Positions 31,420-43,263 of a stretch of 64,000 nt of DNA are shown here, one piece after another. Position 1 is the first letter of the stretch. Each line of letters starts with the position of its first letter. Origin of the DNA: Muricea muricata. Taxonomy: Eukaryota > Cnidaria > Anthozoa > Malacalcyonacea > Plexauridae. Location of the stretch: the NCBI GenBank assembly GCA_963855995.1, contig OY979716.1:54006158-54070157 (forward strand). The letters are read 5' to 3'. The notes under the pieces are model-generated. The model ran no database searches. It saw only the letters and a list, made by a program, of their open reading frames with translations, and was not told where the DNA came from. The translations under genes were made by a program, and so were the position numbers.

Positions 31420-31685
31420 CAATCTTTTCTGCATGTTGTTAAACTATGCAATTGTGGCATAAAAAGTGGAATTTTTTTTCTCTCAATTTTGATATGCCTA
31501 TTCCAAATTACTATTTGACAAAAAACTGTTAATGTACTACTGTTGCTGTCCCAGGCGAAAATGCAAGGCGAGGGTTACTGAATCTGTAGCAACTGCCATG
31601 CAACAAGTTTTCACATCCCGCACAACAACTTCAATGAAACAGCATGGCACATCTAACAGCTGATGGCCCATAAATAAAACGAAAC

Positions 31686-31766
31686 TGGCAGCGGTGGGAT
31701 TCGAACCCACGCCATAGAATGACTGGTGCTTAAAACCAGCGCCTTAGACCACTCGGCCACGCTACC
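31686..31766 (-). tRNA. tRNA-Leu(TAA), unit 25
   Basis: Second copy of the TAA allele, carried by the 2553-bp duplication. Confidence 0.85.
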
Positions 31767-32002
31767 ACCTTCATCTCGATGGTGTTTCTTTTTGCTTTAG
31801 ACGCCCTAATTATATATTTAGTATGGTAATCTCTCTCGCTTTCAGGTATTATTTACGGGATTCCTAACATTTTGTACGACAGAAGTAAAATTTAAAAAAG
31901 TAATATTTCCAAATACCTATTTCGGACAAAGTTTTTCAGAATATATAACATAAAAATAGACCTGGTTTTCAAAGTTAGTAATGTTACGAGTCTCAGAATT
32001 AT

Positions 32003-32074
32003 GGGTGTGCACAGGAATCGAACCCGTGACCTCTCACACCCGAAGCGAGAATAATACCTGTAGACCAGCAAGCC
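32003..32074 (-). tRNA. tRNA-Pro(CGG), unit 26, acceptor damaged
   Basis: Duplicate of unit 24. Confidence 0.7.
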
Positions 32075-32429
32075 GAGCACAATCCCACAAACATCCAACA
32101 TTTTTTTAAGAAAGGATTTGAAAAACAAAAACAAAGTAATACCATCTGCAACTGTGATCGAGGTCAGTAAATTTATTGTGTTCTGCACCAGAGATGAACT
32201 GGTGGTTCCAGACCCACTTCCAGATTCTTTTTCAGTCACTATTTGCGCTGTTTGTAATATTTCGTGTAGGACAGAAATTAAAATTTTAAAGCAATAGTTT
32301 TAATGGGGCTTCTCGGGAGAAAGTGTGTCAGAACATACAACATTAAAATAAATCATATGCAATCGTCACAAACGTTTCCAAGCTTATCAATCACTCAAGA
32401 AAGTTCTTATTGTGCAGTTTTTTAACTAT

Positions 32430-32501
32430 GGGCTTGCACGCGGATCGAACTTGTGACCACTCGCACCTTAAAAGAGGAGCACATTACTAAACAAGTAAGC
32501 C
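32430..32501 (-). pseudogene. tRNA-Pro-like relic, unit 26
   Basis: Duplicate of unit 24. Confidence 0.7.
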
Positions 32502-32624
32502 AGGAATTATTAAAGGATATCTAACAATTTGTCAATAAAATAAGAGGAAAATAATCCAAAAAGTATCACCATTATCATTCGTGATCGTGGTTCGTAAATT
32601 TAGTTTTGGTTGTGGCCTGAAGAC

Positions 32625-32697
32625 GGCCTCGTGGCCTAATGGATGAGGTGTCTGACTTCGGATCAGAAAATTGAAGGTTCAAATCCTGTCGGGGTTG
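32625..32697 (+). tRNA. tRNA-Arg(TCG), unit 26
   Basis: Duplicate of unit 24. Confidence 0.88.
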
Positions 32698-32962
32698 CAA
32701 TATTTTCTGCATGTTGTTAAACTATGCAATTGTGACATAAAAAGTGGAATTTTTTTCTCTGAATTTTGATATGCCTCTTCCAAATTACTATTTGACAAAA
32801 AACTGTTAATGTACTACTGTTGCTGTGCCAGGCGAACATGCAAGGCGAGGGTTACTGAATCTCTAGCAACTGCCATGAAACAAGTTTCCACATCCCGCAC
32901 AACAACTTCAATGAAACAGCATGGTACAACTAACAACTGATGGCCCATAAATAAAATGAAAC

Positions 32963-33043
32963 TGGCAGCGGTGGGATTCGAACCCACACCATAGAATGAC
33001 TGGTGCCTAAAACCAGCGCCTTAGACCACTCGGCAACGCTACC
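32963..33043 (-). tRNA. tRNA-Leu(TAG), unit 26
   Basis: Full length, unlike unit 24. G9 to T touches the A box, and one base before the T stem is changed. Confidence 0.75.
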
Positions 33044-33279
33044 ACCTTCATCTCCATGGTGTTTCTTTTTGCTTTACGCGCCCTAATTATATATTTAGTA
33101 AGGGTATCTCTCTCGCTTTCAGGTATTATTTACGGGATTCCTAACATTTTCTACCACAGAAGTAAAATTTAAAAAAGTAATATTTCCAAATACCTATTTC
33201 GGAGAAAGTTTTTCAGAATATATAACATAAAAATAGACCTGGTTTCCAAAGTTAGTAATGTTACAAGTCCCGGAATTAT

Positions 33280-33351
33280 GGGTTTGCACGGGAATCGAAC
33301 CCGTGACCTCTCGCACCCGAAGCGAGAATGATACCTGTAGACCAGGAAGCC
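33280..33351 (-). tRNA. tRNA-Pro(CGG), unit 27
   Basis: C6/C67 acceptor mismatch; C73 kept. Confidence 0.76.
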
Positions 33352-33706
33352 GAGAACAATCCCACCAACATCCAACATTTTTTTAAGAAAGGATTTGAAA
33401 AAAAATAACAAGGTAATACCATCGGCAACTGTGATCGAGGTCAGTAAATTTATTGTGTTCTGCACCAGACATGAACTGGTGGTTCCAGACCCACTTTCAG
33501 ATTCTTTTTCAGTCACTATTTGCGCTGTTTGTAATATTTCGTGTAGGACAGAAATTAAATTTTTAAAGCAATACTTTTAATGGGGCTTATCGGGAGAAGG
33601 TGTGTCAGAACATAAAACATTAAAATAAATGATATGCAATCGTCACAAACGTTTCCAAGCTTATCAATCACTCAAAAAAGTTCTTTTTCTGCAGTTTTTT
33701 AATTAT

Positions 33707-33778
33707 GGGCTTGCACGCGGATCAAACTTGTGACCACTCGCACCTTAAAAGAGGAGCACATTACTAAACAAGTAAGCC
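33707..33778 (-). pseudogene. tRNA-Pro-like relic, unit 27
   Basis: TTTGA core. Confidence 0.7.
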
Positions 33779-33901
33779 AGGAATTATTACAGGATATCTA
33801 ACAATTTGTCACAAAAATAAGAGGAAAATAATCAAAAAAGTATCACCATGATCATTCGTGATTGTGGTTAGTAAATTTAGTTTTGGTTGTGGCCTGAAGA
33901 T

Positions 33902-33974
33902 GGCCTCGTGGCCAAATGGATAAGGTGTCTGACTACGGATCAGAAAATTGAAGGCTCAAATCCTGTTGGGGTCG
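33902..33974 (+). tRNA. tRNA-Arg(ACG), unit 27
   Basis: ACG, T54C, A13/A22 mismatch, G7-U66 wobble. Confidence 0.68.
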
Positions 33975-34240
33975 CAATCTTTTCTGCATGTTGTTAAACT
34001 ATGCAATTGTGGCATAAAAAGTGGAATTTTTTTTCTGTCAATTTTGATATGCCTATTCCAAATTACTATTTGACAAAAAACTGTTAATGTACTACTGTTG
34101 CTGTCCCAGGCGAACATGCAAGGCGAGGGTTACTGAATCTGTAGCAACTGCCATGCAACAAGTTTTCACATCCCGCACAACAACTTCAATGAAACAGCAT
34201 GGCACATCTAACAGCTGATGGCCCATAAATAAAACGAAAC

Positions 34241-34321
34241 TGGCAGCGGTGGGATTCGAACCCACGCCATAGAATGACTGGTGCCTAAAACCAGCGCCTT
34301 AGACCACTCGGCCACGCTACC
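34241..34321 (-). tRNA. tRNA-Leu(TAG), unit 27
   Basis: Fully consensus copy. Confidence 0.92.
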
Positions 34322-34557
34322 ACCTTCATCTCCATGGTGTTTCTTTTTGCTTTACGCGCCCTAATTATATATTTAGTAAGGCAATCTCTCTCGCTTTCAG
34401 GTATTATTTACGGGATTCCTAACATTTTCTACGACAGAAGTAAAATTTAAAAAAGTAATATTTCCAAATACCTATTTCGGAGAAAGTTTTTCAGAATATA
34501 TAACATAAAAATAGACCTGGTTTCCAAAGTTAGTAATGTTACAAGTCCCGGAATTAT

Positions 34558-34629
34558 GGGTTTGCACGGGAATCGAACCCGTGACCTCTCGCACCCGAAG
34601 CGAGAATGATACCTGTAGACCAGGAAGCC
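34558..34629 (-). tRNA. tRNA-Pro(CGG), unit 28
   Basis: C6/C67 acceptor mismatch as unit 27. Confidence 0.76.
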
Positions 34630-34985
34630 GAGAACAATCCCACCAACATCCAACATTTTTTTAAGAAAGGATTTGAAAAGAAAATAACAAGGTAATACCA
34701 TCGGCAACTGTGATCGAGGTCAGTAAATTTATTGTGTTCTGCACCAGACATGAACTGGTGGTTCCAGACCCACTTCCAGATTCTTTTTCAGTCACTATTT
34801 GCGCTGTTTGTAATATTTCGTGTAGGACAGAAATTAAATTTTTAAAGCAATACTTTTAATGGGGCTTGTCGGGAGAAAGTGTGTCAGAACATAAAACATT
34901 AAAATAAATGATATGCAATCGTCACAAACGTTTCCAAGCTTATCAATCACTCAAAAAAGTTCTTTTTCTGCAGTTTTTTAATTAT

Positions 34986-35057
34986 GGGCTTGCACGCGGA
35001 TCAAACTTGTGACCACTCGCACCTTAAAAGAGGAGCACATTACTAAACAAGTAAGCC
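34986..35057 (-). pseudogene. tRNA-Pro-like relic, unit 28
   Basis: TTTGA core. Confidence 0.7.
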
Positions 35058-35180
35058 AGGAATTATTACAGGATATCTAACAATTTGTCACAAAAATAAG
35101 AGGAAAATAATCAAAAAAGTATCACCATGATCATTCGTGATTGTGGTTAGTAAATTTAGTTTTGGTTGTGGCCTGAAGAT

Positions 35181-35253
35181 GGCCTCGTGGCCAAATGGAT
35201 AAGGTGTCTGACTACGGATCAGAAAATTGAAGGCTCAAATCCTGTTGGGGTCG
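35181..35253 (+). tRNA. tRNA-Arg(ACG), unit 28
   Basis: As unit 27. Confidence 0.68.
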
Positions 35254-35519
35254 CAATCTTTTCTGCATGTTGTTAAACTATGCAATTGTGGCATAAAAAG
35301 TGGAATTTTTTTTCTGTCAATTTTGATATGCCTATTCCAAATTACTATTTGACAAAAAACTGTTAATGTACTACTGTTGCTGTCCCAGGCGAACATGCAA
35401 GGCGAGGGTTACTGAATCTGTAGCAACTGCCATGAAACAAGTTTTCACATCCCGCACAACAACTTCAATGAAACAGCATGGCACATCTAACAGCTGATGG
35501 CCCATAAATAAAACGAAAC

Positions 35520-35600
35520 TGGCAGCGGTGGGATTCGAACCCACGCCATAGAATGACTGGTGCCTAAAACCAGCGCCTTAGACCACTCGGCCACGCTACC
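35520..35600 (-). tRNA. tRNA-Leu(TAG), unit 28
   Basis: Fully consensus copy. Confidence 0.92.
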
Positions 35601-35835
35601 ACCTTCATCTCGATGGTGTTTCTTTTTGCTTTAGACGCCCTAATTATATATTTAGTATGGTAATCTCTCTCGCTTTCAGGTATTATTTACGGGATTCCTA
35701 ACATTTTGTACGACAGAAGTAAAATTTAAAAAAGTAATATTTCCAAATACCTATTTCGGAGAAAGTTTTTCAGAATATATAACATAAAAATAGACCTGGT
35801 TTTTAAAGTTAGAATGTTACGAGTCCCAGAATTAT

Positions 35836-35907
35836 GGGTTTGCACGGGAATCGAACCCGTGACCTCTCGCACTCGAAGCGAGAATAATACCTGTAGACCA
35901 GCAAGCC
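35836..35907 (-). tRNA. tRNA-Pro body with Ser anticodon CGA, unit 29
   Basis: Loop TTCGAGT. Spacer markers (the 2-nt deletion before the gene and the relic type) match units 2 and 15. Confidence 0.8.
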
Positions 35908-36262
35908 GAGAACAATCCCACCAACATCCAACATTTTTTTAAGAAAGGATTTGAAAAACAATAACAAGGTAATACCATCGGCAACTGTGATCGAGGTCAG
36001 TAAATTTATTGTGTTCTGCACCAGAGATGAACTGGTGGTTCCAGACCCACTTCCAGATTCTTTTTCAGTCACTACTTCCGCTGTTTGTAATATTTCGTGT
36101 AGGACAGAAATTAAATTTTTAAAGCAATACTTTTAATGGGGCTTCTCGGGAGAAAGTGTGTCAGAACATACAACATGAAAATAAATGATATGCAATCGTC
36201 ACAAACGTTTCTAAGCTTATCAATCACTCAAAAAAGTTCTTTTTCTTCAGTTTTTTAATTAT

Positions 36263-36334
36263 GGGCTTGCACGCGGATCAAACTTGTGACCACTTGCACC
36301 TTACAAGAGGAGCACATTACTAAACAAGTAAGCC
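36263..36334 (-). pseudogene. tRNA-Pro-like relic, unit 29
   Basis: TTTGA core; position 32 G as unit 2. Confidence 0.7.
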
Positions 36335-36457
36335 AGGAATTATTACAGGATATCTAACAATTTGTCACAAAAATAAGAGGAAAATAATCAAAAAAGTATC
36401 ACCATTATCATTCGTGATCGTGGTTAGTAAATTTAGTTTTGGTTGTGGCCTGAAGAT

Positions 36458-36530
36458 GGCCTCGTGGCCAAATGGATAAGGTGTCTGACTTCGGATCAGA
36501 AAATTTAAGGCTCGATTCCTGTCGGGGTCG
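36458..36530 (+). tRNA. tRNA-Arg(TCG), unit 29
   Basis: T loop CTCGATT: T54C but G57 present. T stem begins TAAGG. Confidence 0.67.
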
Positions 36531-36796
36531 CAATCTTTTCTGCATGTTGTTAAACTATGCAATTGTGGCATAAAAAGTGGAATTTTTTTTCTCTCAATTT
36601 TGATATGCCTATTCCAAATTACTATTTGACAAAAAACTGTTAATGTACTACTGTTGCTGTCCCATGCGAAAATGCAAGGCGAGGGTTACTGAATCTGTAG
36701 CAACTGCCATGCAACAAGTTTCCACATCCCGCACAACAACTTCAATGAAACAGCATGGCACATCTAACAGCTGATGGCCCATAAATAAAACGAAAC

Positions 36797-36877
36797 TGGC
36801 AGCGGTGGGATTCGAACCCACGCCATAGAATGACTGGTGCCTAAAACCAGCGCCTTAGACCACTCGGCCACGCTACC
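36797..36877 (-). tRNA. tRNA-Leu(TAG), unit 29
   Basis: Fully consensus copy. Confidence 0.92.
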
Positions 36878-37113
36878 GCCTTCATCTCGATGGTGTTTCT
36901 TTTTGCTTTAGACGCCCTAATTATATATTTAGTATGGTAATCTCTCTCGCTTTCAGGTATTATTTACAGGATTCCTAACATTTTGTACGACAGAAGTAAA
37001 ATTTAAAAAAGTAATATTTCCAAATACCTATTTCGGAGAAAGTTTTTCAGAATTTATAACATAAAAATAGACCTGGTTTTCAAAGTTAGTAATGTTAGGA
37101 GTCTCAGAATTAT

Positions 37114-37185
37114 GGGTTTGCACGGGAATCGAACCCGTGACCTCTCGCACCCGAAGCGAGAATAATACCTGTAGACCAGCAAGCC
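37114..37185 (-). tRNA. tRNA-Pro(CGG), unit 30
   Basis: Same type as unit 6. Confidence 0.87.
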
Positions 37186-37540
37186 GAGAACAATCCCACC
37201 AACATCCAACATTTTTTTAAGAAAGGATTTCAAAAACAATAACTAGGTAATACCATCGGCAACTGTGATCGAGGTCAGTAAATTTATTGTGTTCTGCACC
37301 AGAGATGAACTGGTGGTTCCAGACCCACTTCCAGATTCTTTTTCAGTCACTATTTGCGCTGTTTGTAATAATTCGTGTAGGACAGAAATTAAATTTTTAA
37401 AGCAATACTTTTAATGGGGCTTCTCGGGAGAAAGTGTGTCAGAACATACAACATTAAAATAAATGATATGCAATCATCACAAACGTTTCCAAGCTTATCA
37501 ATCACTCAAAAAAGTTCTTTTTCTGCAGTTTTTTAATTAT

Positions 37541-37612
37541 GGGCTTGCACGCGGATCAAACTTGTGACCACTCGCACCTTAAAAGAGGAGCACATTACTA
37601 AACAAGTAAGCC
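37541..37612 (-). pseudogene. tRNA-Pro-like relic, unit 30
   Basis: TTTGA core. Confidence 0.7.
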
Positions 37613-37735
37613 AGGAATTATTACAGGATATCTAACAATTTGTCACAAAAATAAGAGGAAAATAATCAAAAAAGTATCACCATTATCATTCGTGATCGTG
37701 GTTGGTAAATTTAGTTTTGGTTGTGCCCTGAAGAT

Positions 37736-37808
37736 GGCCTCGTGGCCAAATGTATAAGGTGTCTGACTACGGATCAGAAAATTGAAGGCTCAAATCGTGT
37801 CGGGGTCG
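37736..37808 (+). tRNA. tRNA-Arg(ACG), unit 30, D and T arms damaged
   Basis: G19 to T breaks the A box and the D-T loop contact. G52/G62 mismatch in the T stem, plus T54C. Confidence 0.55.
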
Positions 37809-38073
37809 CAATCTTTTCTGCATGTTGTTAAACTATGCAATTGTGGCATAAAAAGTAGTATTTTTTTCTCTCAATTTTGATATGCCTATTCCAAATTACT
37901 ATTTGACAAAAAACTGTTAATGTACTACTGTTGCTGTCCCAGGCAAACATGCAAGGCGAGGGTTACTGAATCTGTAGCAACTGCCATGCAACAAGTTTTC
38001 GCATCTCGCACAACAACTTCAATGAAACAGCATGACACATCTAACAGCTGATGGCCCATAAATAAAACGAAAC

Positions 38074-38154
38074 TGGCAGCAGTGGGATTCGAACCCACGC
38101 CATAGAATGACAGGTGCCTAAAACCAGCGCCTTAGACCACTCGGCCACGCTACC
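38074..38154 (-). tRNA. tRNA-Leu(TAG), unit 30
   Basis: T28/T42 mismatch in the anticodon stem and a G7-U66 wobble. Confidence 0.73.
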
Positions 38155-38390
38155 ACCTTCATCTCGATGGTGTTTCTTTTTGCTTTAGACGCCCTAATTA
38201 TATATTTAGTATGGTAATCTCTCTCGCTTTCAGGTATTATTTACGGGATTCCTAACATTTTGTACGAGAGAAGTAAAATTTAAAAAAGTAATATTTCCAA
38301 ATACCTATTTCGGAGAAAGTTTTTCAGAATATATAACATAAAAATAGACCTGGTTTCCAAAGTTAGTAAGGTTACGAGTCCCAGAATTAT

Positions 38391-38462
38391 GGGTTTGCAC
38401 GGGAATTGAACCCGTGACCTCTCGCACCCGAAGCGAGAATAATACCTGTAGACCAGCAAGCC
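38391..38462 (-). tRNA. tRNA-Pro(CGG), unit 31
   Basis: A57 in the T loop (TTCAATT), otherwise as unit 6. Confidence 0.86.
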
Positions 38463-38817
38463 GAGAACAATCCCACCAACATCCAACATTTTTTTAAGAA
38501 AGGATTTGAAAAACAATAACAAGGTAATACCATCGACAACTGTGATCGAGGTCAGTAAATTTATTGTGTTCTGCACCAGAGATGAACTGGTGGTTCCAGA
38601 CCTACTTCCAGATTCTTTTTCAGTCACTACTTCCGCTGTTTGTAATATTTCGTGTAGGACAGAAATTAAATTTTTAAAGCAATACTTTTAATGGGGCTTC
38701 TCGGGAGAAAGTGTGTCAGAACATACAACATTAAAATAAATGATATGCAATCGTCACAAACATTTCCAAGCTTATCAATCACTCAAAAAAGTTCTTTTTC
38801 TGCAGTTTTTTAATTAT

Positions 38818-38889
38818 GGGCTTGCACGCGGATCAAACTTTTGACCACTCGCACCTTAAAGGAGGAGCACATTACTAAACAAGTAAGCC
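38818..38889 (-). pseudogene. tRNA-Pro-like relic, unit 31
   Basis: TTTGA core, with a T-stem/variable change shared with unit 43. Confidence 0.7.
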
Positions 38890-39012
38890 AGGAATTATTA
38901 CAGGATATCTAACAATTTGTCACAAAAATAAGAGGAAAATAATCAAAAAAGTATCACCATTATCATTCGTGATCGTGGTTAGTAAATTTAGTTTTGGTTG
39001 TGGCCTGAAGAT

Positions 39013-39085
39013 GGCCTCGTGGCCAAATGGATAAGGTGTCTGACTTCGGATCAGAAAATTGAAGGCTCAAATCCTGTCGGGGTCG
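39013..39085 (+). tRNA. tRNA-Arg(TCG), unit 31
   Basis: TCG, T54C, A13/A22 mismatch. Confidence 0.7.
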
Positions 39086-39350
39086 CAATCTTTTCTGCAT
39101 GTTGTTAAACTATGCAATTGTGGCATAAAAAGTGGAATTTTTTTCTCTCAATTTTGATATGCCTATTCCAAATTACTATTTGACAAAAAACTGTTAATGT
39201 ACTACTGTTGCTGTCCCAGGCGAACATGCAAGGAGAGGGTTACTGAATCTGTAGCAACTGCCATGCAACAAGTTTCCACATCCCGCACAACAACTTCAAT
39301 GAAACAGCATGGCACATCTAACAGCTGATGGCCCATAAATAAAACGAAAC

Positions 39351-39431
39351 TGGCAGCGGTGGGATTCGAACCCATGCCATAGAATGACTGGTGCCTAAAA
39401 CCAGCGCCTTAGACCACTTGGCCACGCTACC
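39351..39431 (-). tRNA. tRNA-Leu(TAG), unit 31
   Basis: A49/C65 T-stem mismatch; G13 to A, harmless to the A box. Confidence 0.8.
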
Positions 39432-39667
39432 ACCTTCATCTCCATGGTGTTTCTTTTTGCTTTAGACGCCCTAATTATATATTTAGTATGGTAATCTCTC
39501 TCGCTTTCAGGTATTATTTACGGGATTCCTAACATTTTGTACGACAGAAGTAAAATTTAAAAAAGTAATATTTCCAAATACCTATTTCGGAGAAAGTTTT
39601 TCAGAATATATAACATAAAAATAGACCTGGTTTCCAAAGTTAGTAATGTTACGAGTCCCAGAATTAT

Positions 39668-39739
39668 GGGTTTGCACGGGAATCGAACCCGTGACCTCTC
39701 GCACCCGAAGCGAGAATAATACCTGTAGACCAGCAAGCC
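39668..39739 (-). tRNA. tRNA-Pro(CGG), unit 32
   Basis: Same type as unit 6. Confidence 0.87.
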
Positions 39740-40096
39740 GAGAACAATCCCACCAACATCCAACATTTTTTTAAGAAAGGATTTGAAAAACAATAACAAG
39801 GTAATACCATCGGCAACTGTGATCGAGGTCAGTAAATTTATTGTGTTCTGCACCAGAGATGAACTGGTGGTTCCAGACCCACTTCCAGATTCTTTTTCAG
39901 TCACTATTTGCGCTGTTTGTAATATTTTGTGTAGGACAGAAATTAAATTTTTAAAGCAATACTTTTAATGGGGCTTCTCGGGAGAAAGTGTGTCAGAAAA
40001 CATACAACATTAAAATAAATGATATGCAATCGTCACAAACGTTTCCAAGCTTATCAATCACTCAACAAAGTTCTTTTTCTGCAGTTTTTTAATTAT

Positions 40097-40168
40097 GGGC
40101 TTGCACGCGGATCAAACCTGTGACCACTCGCACCTTAAAAGAGGAGCACATTACTAAACAAGTAAGCC
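40097..40168 (-). pseudogene. tRNA-Pro-like relic, unit 32
   Basis: TTTGA core; one T-stem base differs (CAGG for CAAG). Confidence 0.7.
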
Positions 40169-40291
40169 AGGAATTATTACAGGATATGCAACAATTTATC
40201 ACAAAACTAAGAGGAAAATAATCAAAAAAGTATCACCATTATCATTCGTGATCGTGGTTAGTAAATTTAGTTTTGGTTGTGGCCTGAAGAT

Positions 40292-40364
40292 GGCCTCGTG
40301 GCCAAATGGATAAGGTGTCTGACTTCGGATCAGAAAATTGAAGGCTCAAATCCTGTCGGGGTCG
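40292..40364 (+). tRNA. tRNA-Arg(TCG), unit 32
   Basis: TCG, T54C, A13/A22 mismatch. Confidence 0.7.
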
Positions 40365-40629
40365 CAATCTTTTCTGCATGTTGTTAAACTATGCAATTGT
40401 GGCATAAAAAGTGGAATTTTTTTCTCTCAATTTTGATATGCCTATTCCAAATTACTATTTGACAAAAAACTGTTAATGTACTACTGTTGCTGTCCCAGGC
40501 GAACATGCAAGGAGAGGGTTACTGAATCTGTAGCAACTGCCATGCAACAAGTTTCCACATCCCGCACAACAACTTCAATGAAACATCATGGCACATCTAA
40601 CAGCTGATGGCCCATAAATAAAACGAAAC

Positions 40630-40710
40630 TGGCAGCGGTGGGATTCGAACCCATGCTATAGAATGACTGGTGCCTAAAACCAGCGCCTTAGACCACTTGG
40701 CCACGCTACC
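40630..40710 (-). tRNA. tRNA-Leu(TAG), unit 32
   Basis: A49/C65 mismatch and one variable-arm change. Confidence 0.77.
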
Positions 40711-40946
40711 ACCTTCATCTCCATGGTGTTTCTTTTTGCTTTAGACGCCCTAATTATATATTTAGTATGGTAATCTCTCTCGCTTTCAGGTATTATTTAC
40801 GGGATTCCTAACATTTTGTACGACAGAAGTAAAATTTAAAAAAGTAATATTTCCAAATACCTATTTCGGAGAAAGTTTTTCAGAATATATAACATAAAAA
40901 TAGACCTGGTTTCCAAAGTTAGCAATGTTACGAGTCCCAGAATTAT

Positions 40947-41018
40947 GGGTTTGCACGGGAATCGAACCCGTGACCTCTCGCACCCGAAGCGAGAATAATA
41001 CCTGTAGACCAGCAAGCC
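40947..41018 (-). tRNA. tRNA-Pro(CGG), unit 33
   Basis: Same type as unit 6. Confidence 0.87.
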
Positions 41019-41373
41019 GAGAACAATCCCACCAACATCCAACATTTTTTTAAGAAAGGATTTGAAAAACAATAACAAGGTAATACCATCGGCAACTGTG
41101 ATCGAGGTCAGTAAATTTATTGTGTTCTGCACCAGACATGAACTGGTGGTTCCAGACCCACTTCCAGATTCTTTTTCAGTCACTATTTGCGCTGTTTGTA
41201 ATATTTCGTGTAGGACAGAAATTAAATTTTTAAAGCAATACTTTTAATGGGGCTTCTCGGGAGAAAGTGTGTCAGAACATACAACATTAAAATAAATGAT
41301 ATGCAATCGTCACAAACGTTTCCAAGCTTATCAATCACTCAACAAAGTTCTTTTTCTGCAGTTTTTTAATTAT

Positions 41374-41445
41374 GGGCTTGCACGCGGATCAAACTTGTGA
41401 CCACTCGCACCTTAAAAGAGGAGCACATTACTAAACAACTAAGCC
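41374..41445 (-). pseudogene. tRNA-Pro-like relic, unit 33
   Basis: TTTGA core; acceptor base 7 also changed (GGCTTAG). Confidence 0.7.
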
Positions 41446-41568
41446 AGGAATTATTACAGGATATCTAACAAATTGTCACAAAAATAAGAGGAAAATAATC
41501 AAAAAAGTATCACCATTATCATTCGTGATCGTATTTAGTAAATTTAGTTTTGGTTGTGGCCTGAAGAT

Positions 41569-41641
41569 GGCCTCGTGGCCAAATGGATAAGGTGTCTGAC
41601 TTCGGATCAGAAAATTGAAGGCTCGATTCCTGTCGGGGTCG
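41569..41641 (+). tRNA. tRNA-Arg(TCG), unit 33
   Basis: T loop CTCGATT as unit 29; A13/A22 mismatch. Confidence 0.7.
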
Positions 41642-41906
41642 CAATCTTTTCTGCATGTTGTTAAACTATGCAATTGTGGCATAAAAAGTGGAATTTTTTT
41701 CTCTCAATTTTGATATGCCTATTCCAAATTACTATTTGACAAAAAACTGTTAATGTACTACTGTTGCTGTCCCAGGCGAACATGCAAGGAGAGGGTTACT
41801 GAATCTGTAGCAACTGCCATGCAACAAGTTTCCACATCCCGCACAACAACTTCAATGAAACAGCATGGCACATCTAACAGCTGATGGCCCATAAATAAAA
41901 CGAAAC

Positions 41907-41987
41907 TGGCAGCGGTGGGATTCGAACCCATGCCATAGAATGACTGGTGCCTAAAACCAGCGCCTTAGACCACTTGGCCACGCTACC
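41907..41987 (-). tRNA. tRNA-Leu(TAG), unit 33
   Basis: A49/C65 mismatch, as unit 31. Confidence 0.8.
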
Positions 41988-42223
41988 ACCTTCATCTCCA
42001 TGGTGTTTCTTTTTGCTTTAGACGCCCTAATTATATATTTAGTATGGTAATCTCTCTCGCTTTATGGTATTATTTACGGGATTCCTAACATTTTGTACGA
42101 CAGAAGTAAAATTTAAAAAAGTAATATTTCCAAATACCTATTTCGGAGAAAGTTTTTCAGAATATATAACATTAAAATAGACCTGGTTTCCAAAGTTAGT
42201 AATGTTACGAGTCCCAGAATTAT

Positions 42224-42295
42224 GGGTTTGCACGGGAATCGAACCCGTGACCTCTCGCACCCGAAGCGAGAATAATACCTCTAGACCAGCAAGCC
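42224..42295 (-). tRNA. tRNA-Pro(CGG), unit 34
   Basis: Consensus A box (TAGAGG) and T arm. The downstream terminator is T4. Confidence 0.9.
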
Positions 42296-42650
42296 GAGAA
42301 CAATCCCACCAACATCCAACATTTTTTTAAGAAAGGATTTGAAAAACAATAACAAGGTAATACCATCGGCAACTGTTATCGAGGTCAGTAAATTTATTGT
42401 GTTCTGCACCAGAGATGAACTGGTGGTTCCAGACCCACTTCCAGATTCTTTTTCAGTCACTATTTGCGCTGTTTGTAATATTTCGTGTAGGACAGAAATT
42501 AAATTTTTAAAGCAATACTTTTAATGGGGCTTCTCGGGAGAAAGTGTGTCAGAACATACAACATTAAAATAAATGATATGCAATCGTCACAAACGTTTCC
42601 AAGCTTATCAATCACTTAAAAAAGTTCTTTTTCTGCAGTTTTTTAATTAT

Positions 42651-42722
42651 GGGCTTGCACGCGGATCGAACTTGTGACCACTCGCACCTTAAAAGAGGAG
42701 CACATTACTAAACAAGTAAGCC
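42651..42722 (-). pseudogene. tRNA-Pro-like relic, unit 34
   Basis: TTCGA core. Confidence 0.7.
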
Positions 42723-42845
42723 AGGAATTATTACAGGATATCTAACAATTTGTCACAAAAATAAGAGGAAAATAATAAAAAAAGTATCACCATTATCATT
42801 CGTGATCGTGGTTAGTAAATTCAGTTTTGGTTGTGGCCTGAAGAT

Positions 42846-42918
42846 GGCCTCGTGGCCAAATGGATAAGGTGTCTGACTTCGGATCAGAAAATTGAAGGTT
42901 CAAATCCTGTCGGGGTTG
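42846..42918 (+). tRNA. tRNA-Arg(TCG), unit 34
   Basis: TTCAA T loop; A13/A22 mismatch in the D stem. Confidence 0.82.
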
Positions 42919-43182
42919 CATTATTTTCTGCATGTTGTTAAACTATGCAATTCCTGCAAAAAAAGTGGAATTTTTTCTCTTAATTTTGATATGCCTTTTC
43001 CAAATTATTATTTGACAAAAAACTGTTAGTGTACTACTGTTGCTGTGCCAGGCGAACATGCAAGGCGAGGGTTACTGAATCTCTAGCAACTGCCATGCAA
43101 CAAGTTTCCACATCCCACACAACAACTTCAATGAAACAGCATGGCACATCTAACAGCTGATGGCCGATAAATAAAACGAAAC

Positions 43183-43263
43183 TGGCAGCGGTTGGATTCG
43201 AACCCACGCCATAGAATGACTGGTGCCTAAAACCAGCGCCTTAGACCACTCGGCCACGCTACC
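43183..43263 (-). tRNA. tRNA-Leu(TAG), unit 34
   Basis: G51/A63 mismatch. Confidence 0.82.

Larger units (their letters stand above)
30216..32877. repeat. two-unit duplication, right copy
   Basis: Second copy of the dimer. Identity is lost just before the Leu gene of unit 26, which lacks the T-arm deletion of its partner in unit 24. Confidence 0.85.

Noticed and set aside
27663..32877. Assembly duplication as the explanation for near-identical units 23-26
   Set aside because: It cannot be excluded without reads, but similar graded duplications occur throughout and the copies differ just beyond the block. I keep it as a real duplication pending read support.
36365..36571. 68-codon minus-strand frame at 36,365-36,571 (also 41,476-41,682)
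   Set aside because: It is the antisense of tRNA-Arg plus flanks, opened only where one base change removed a stop.
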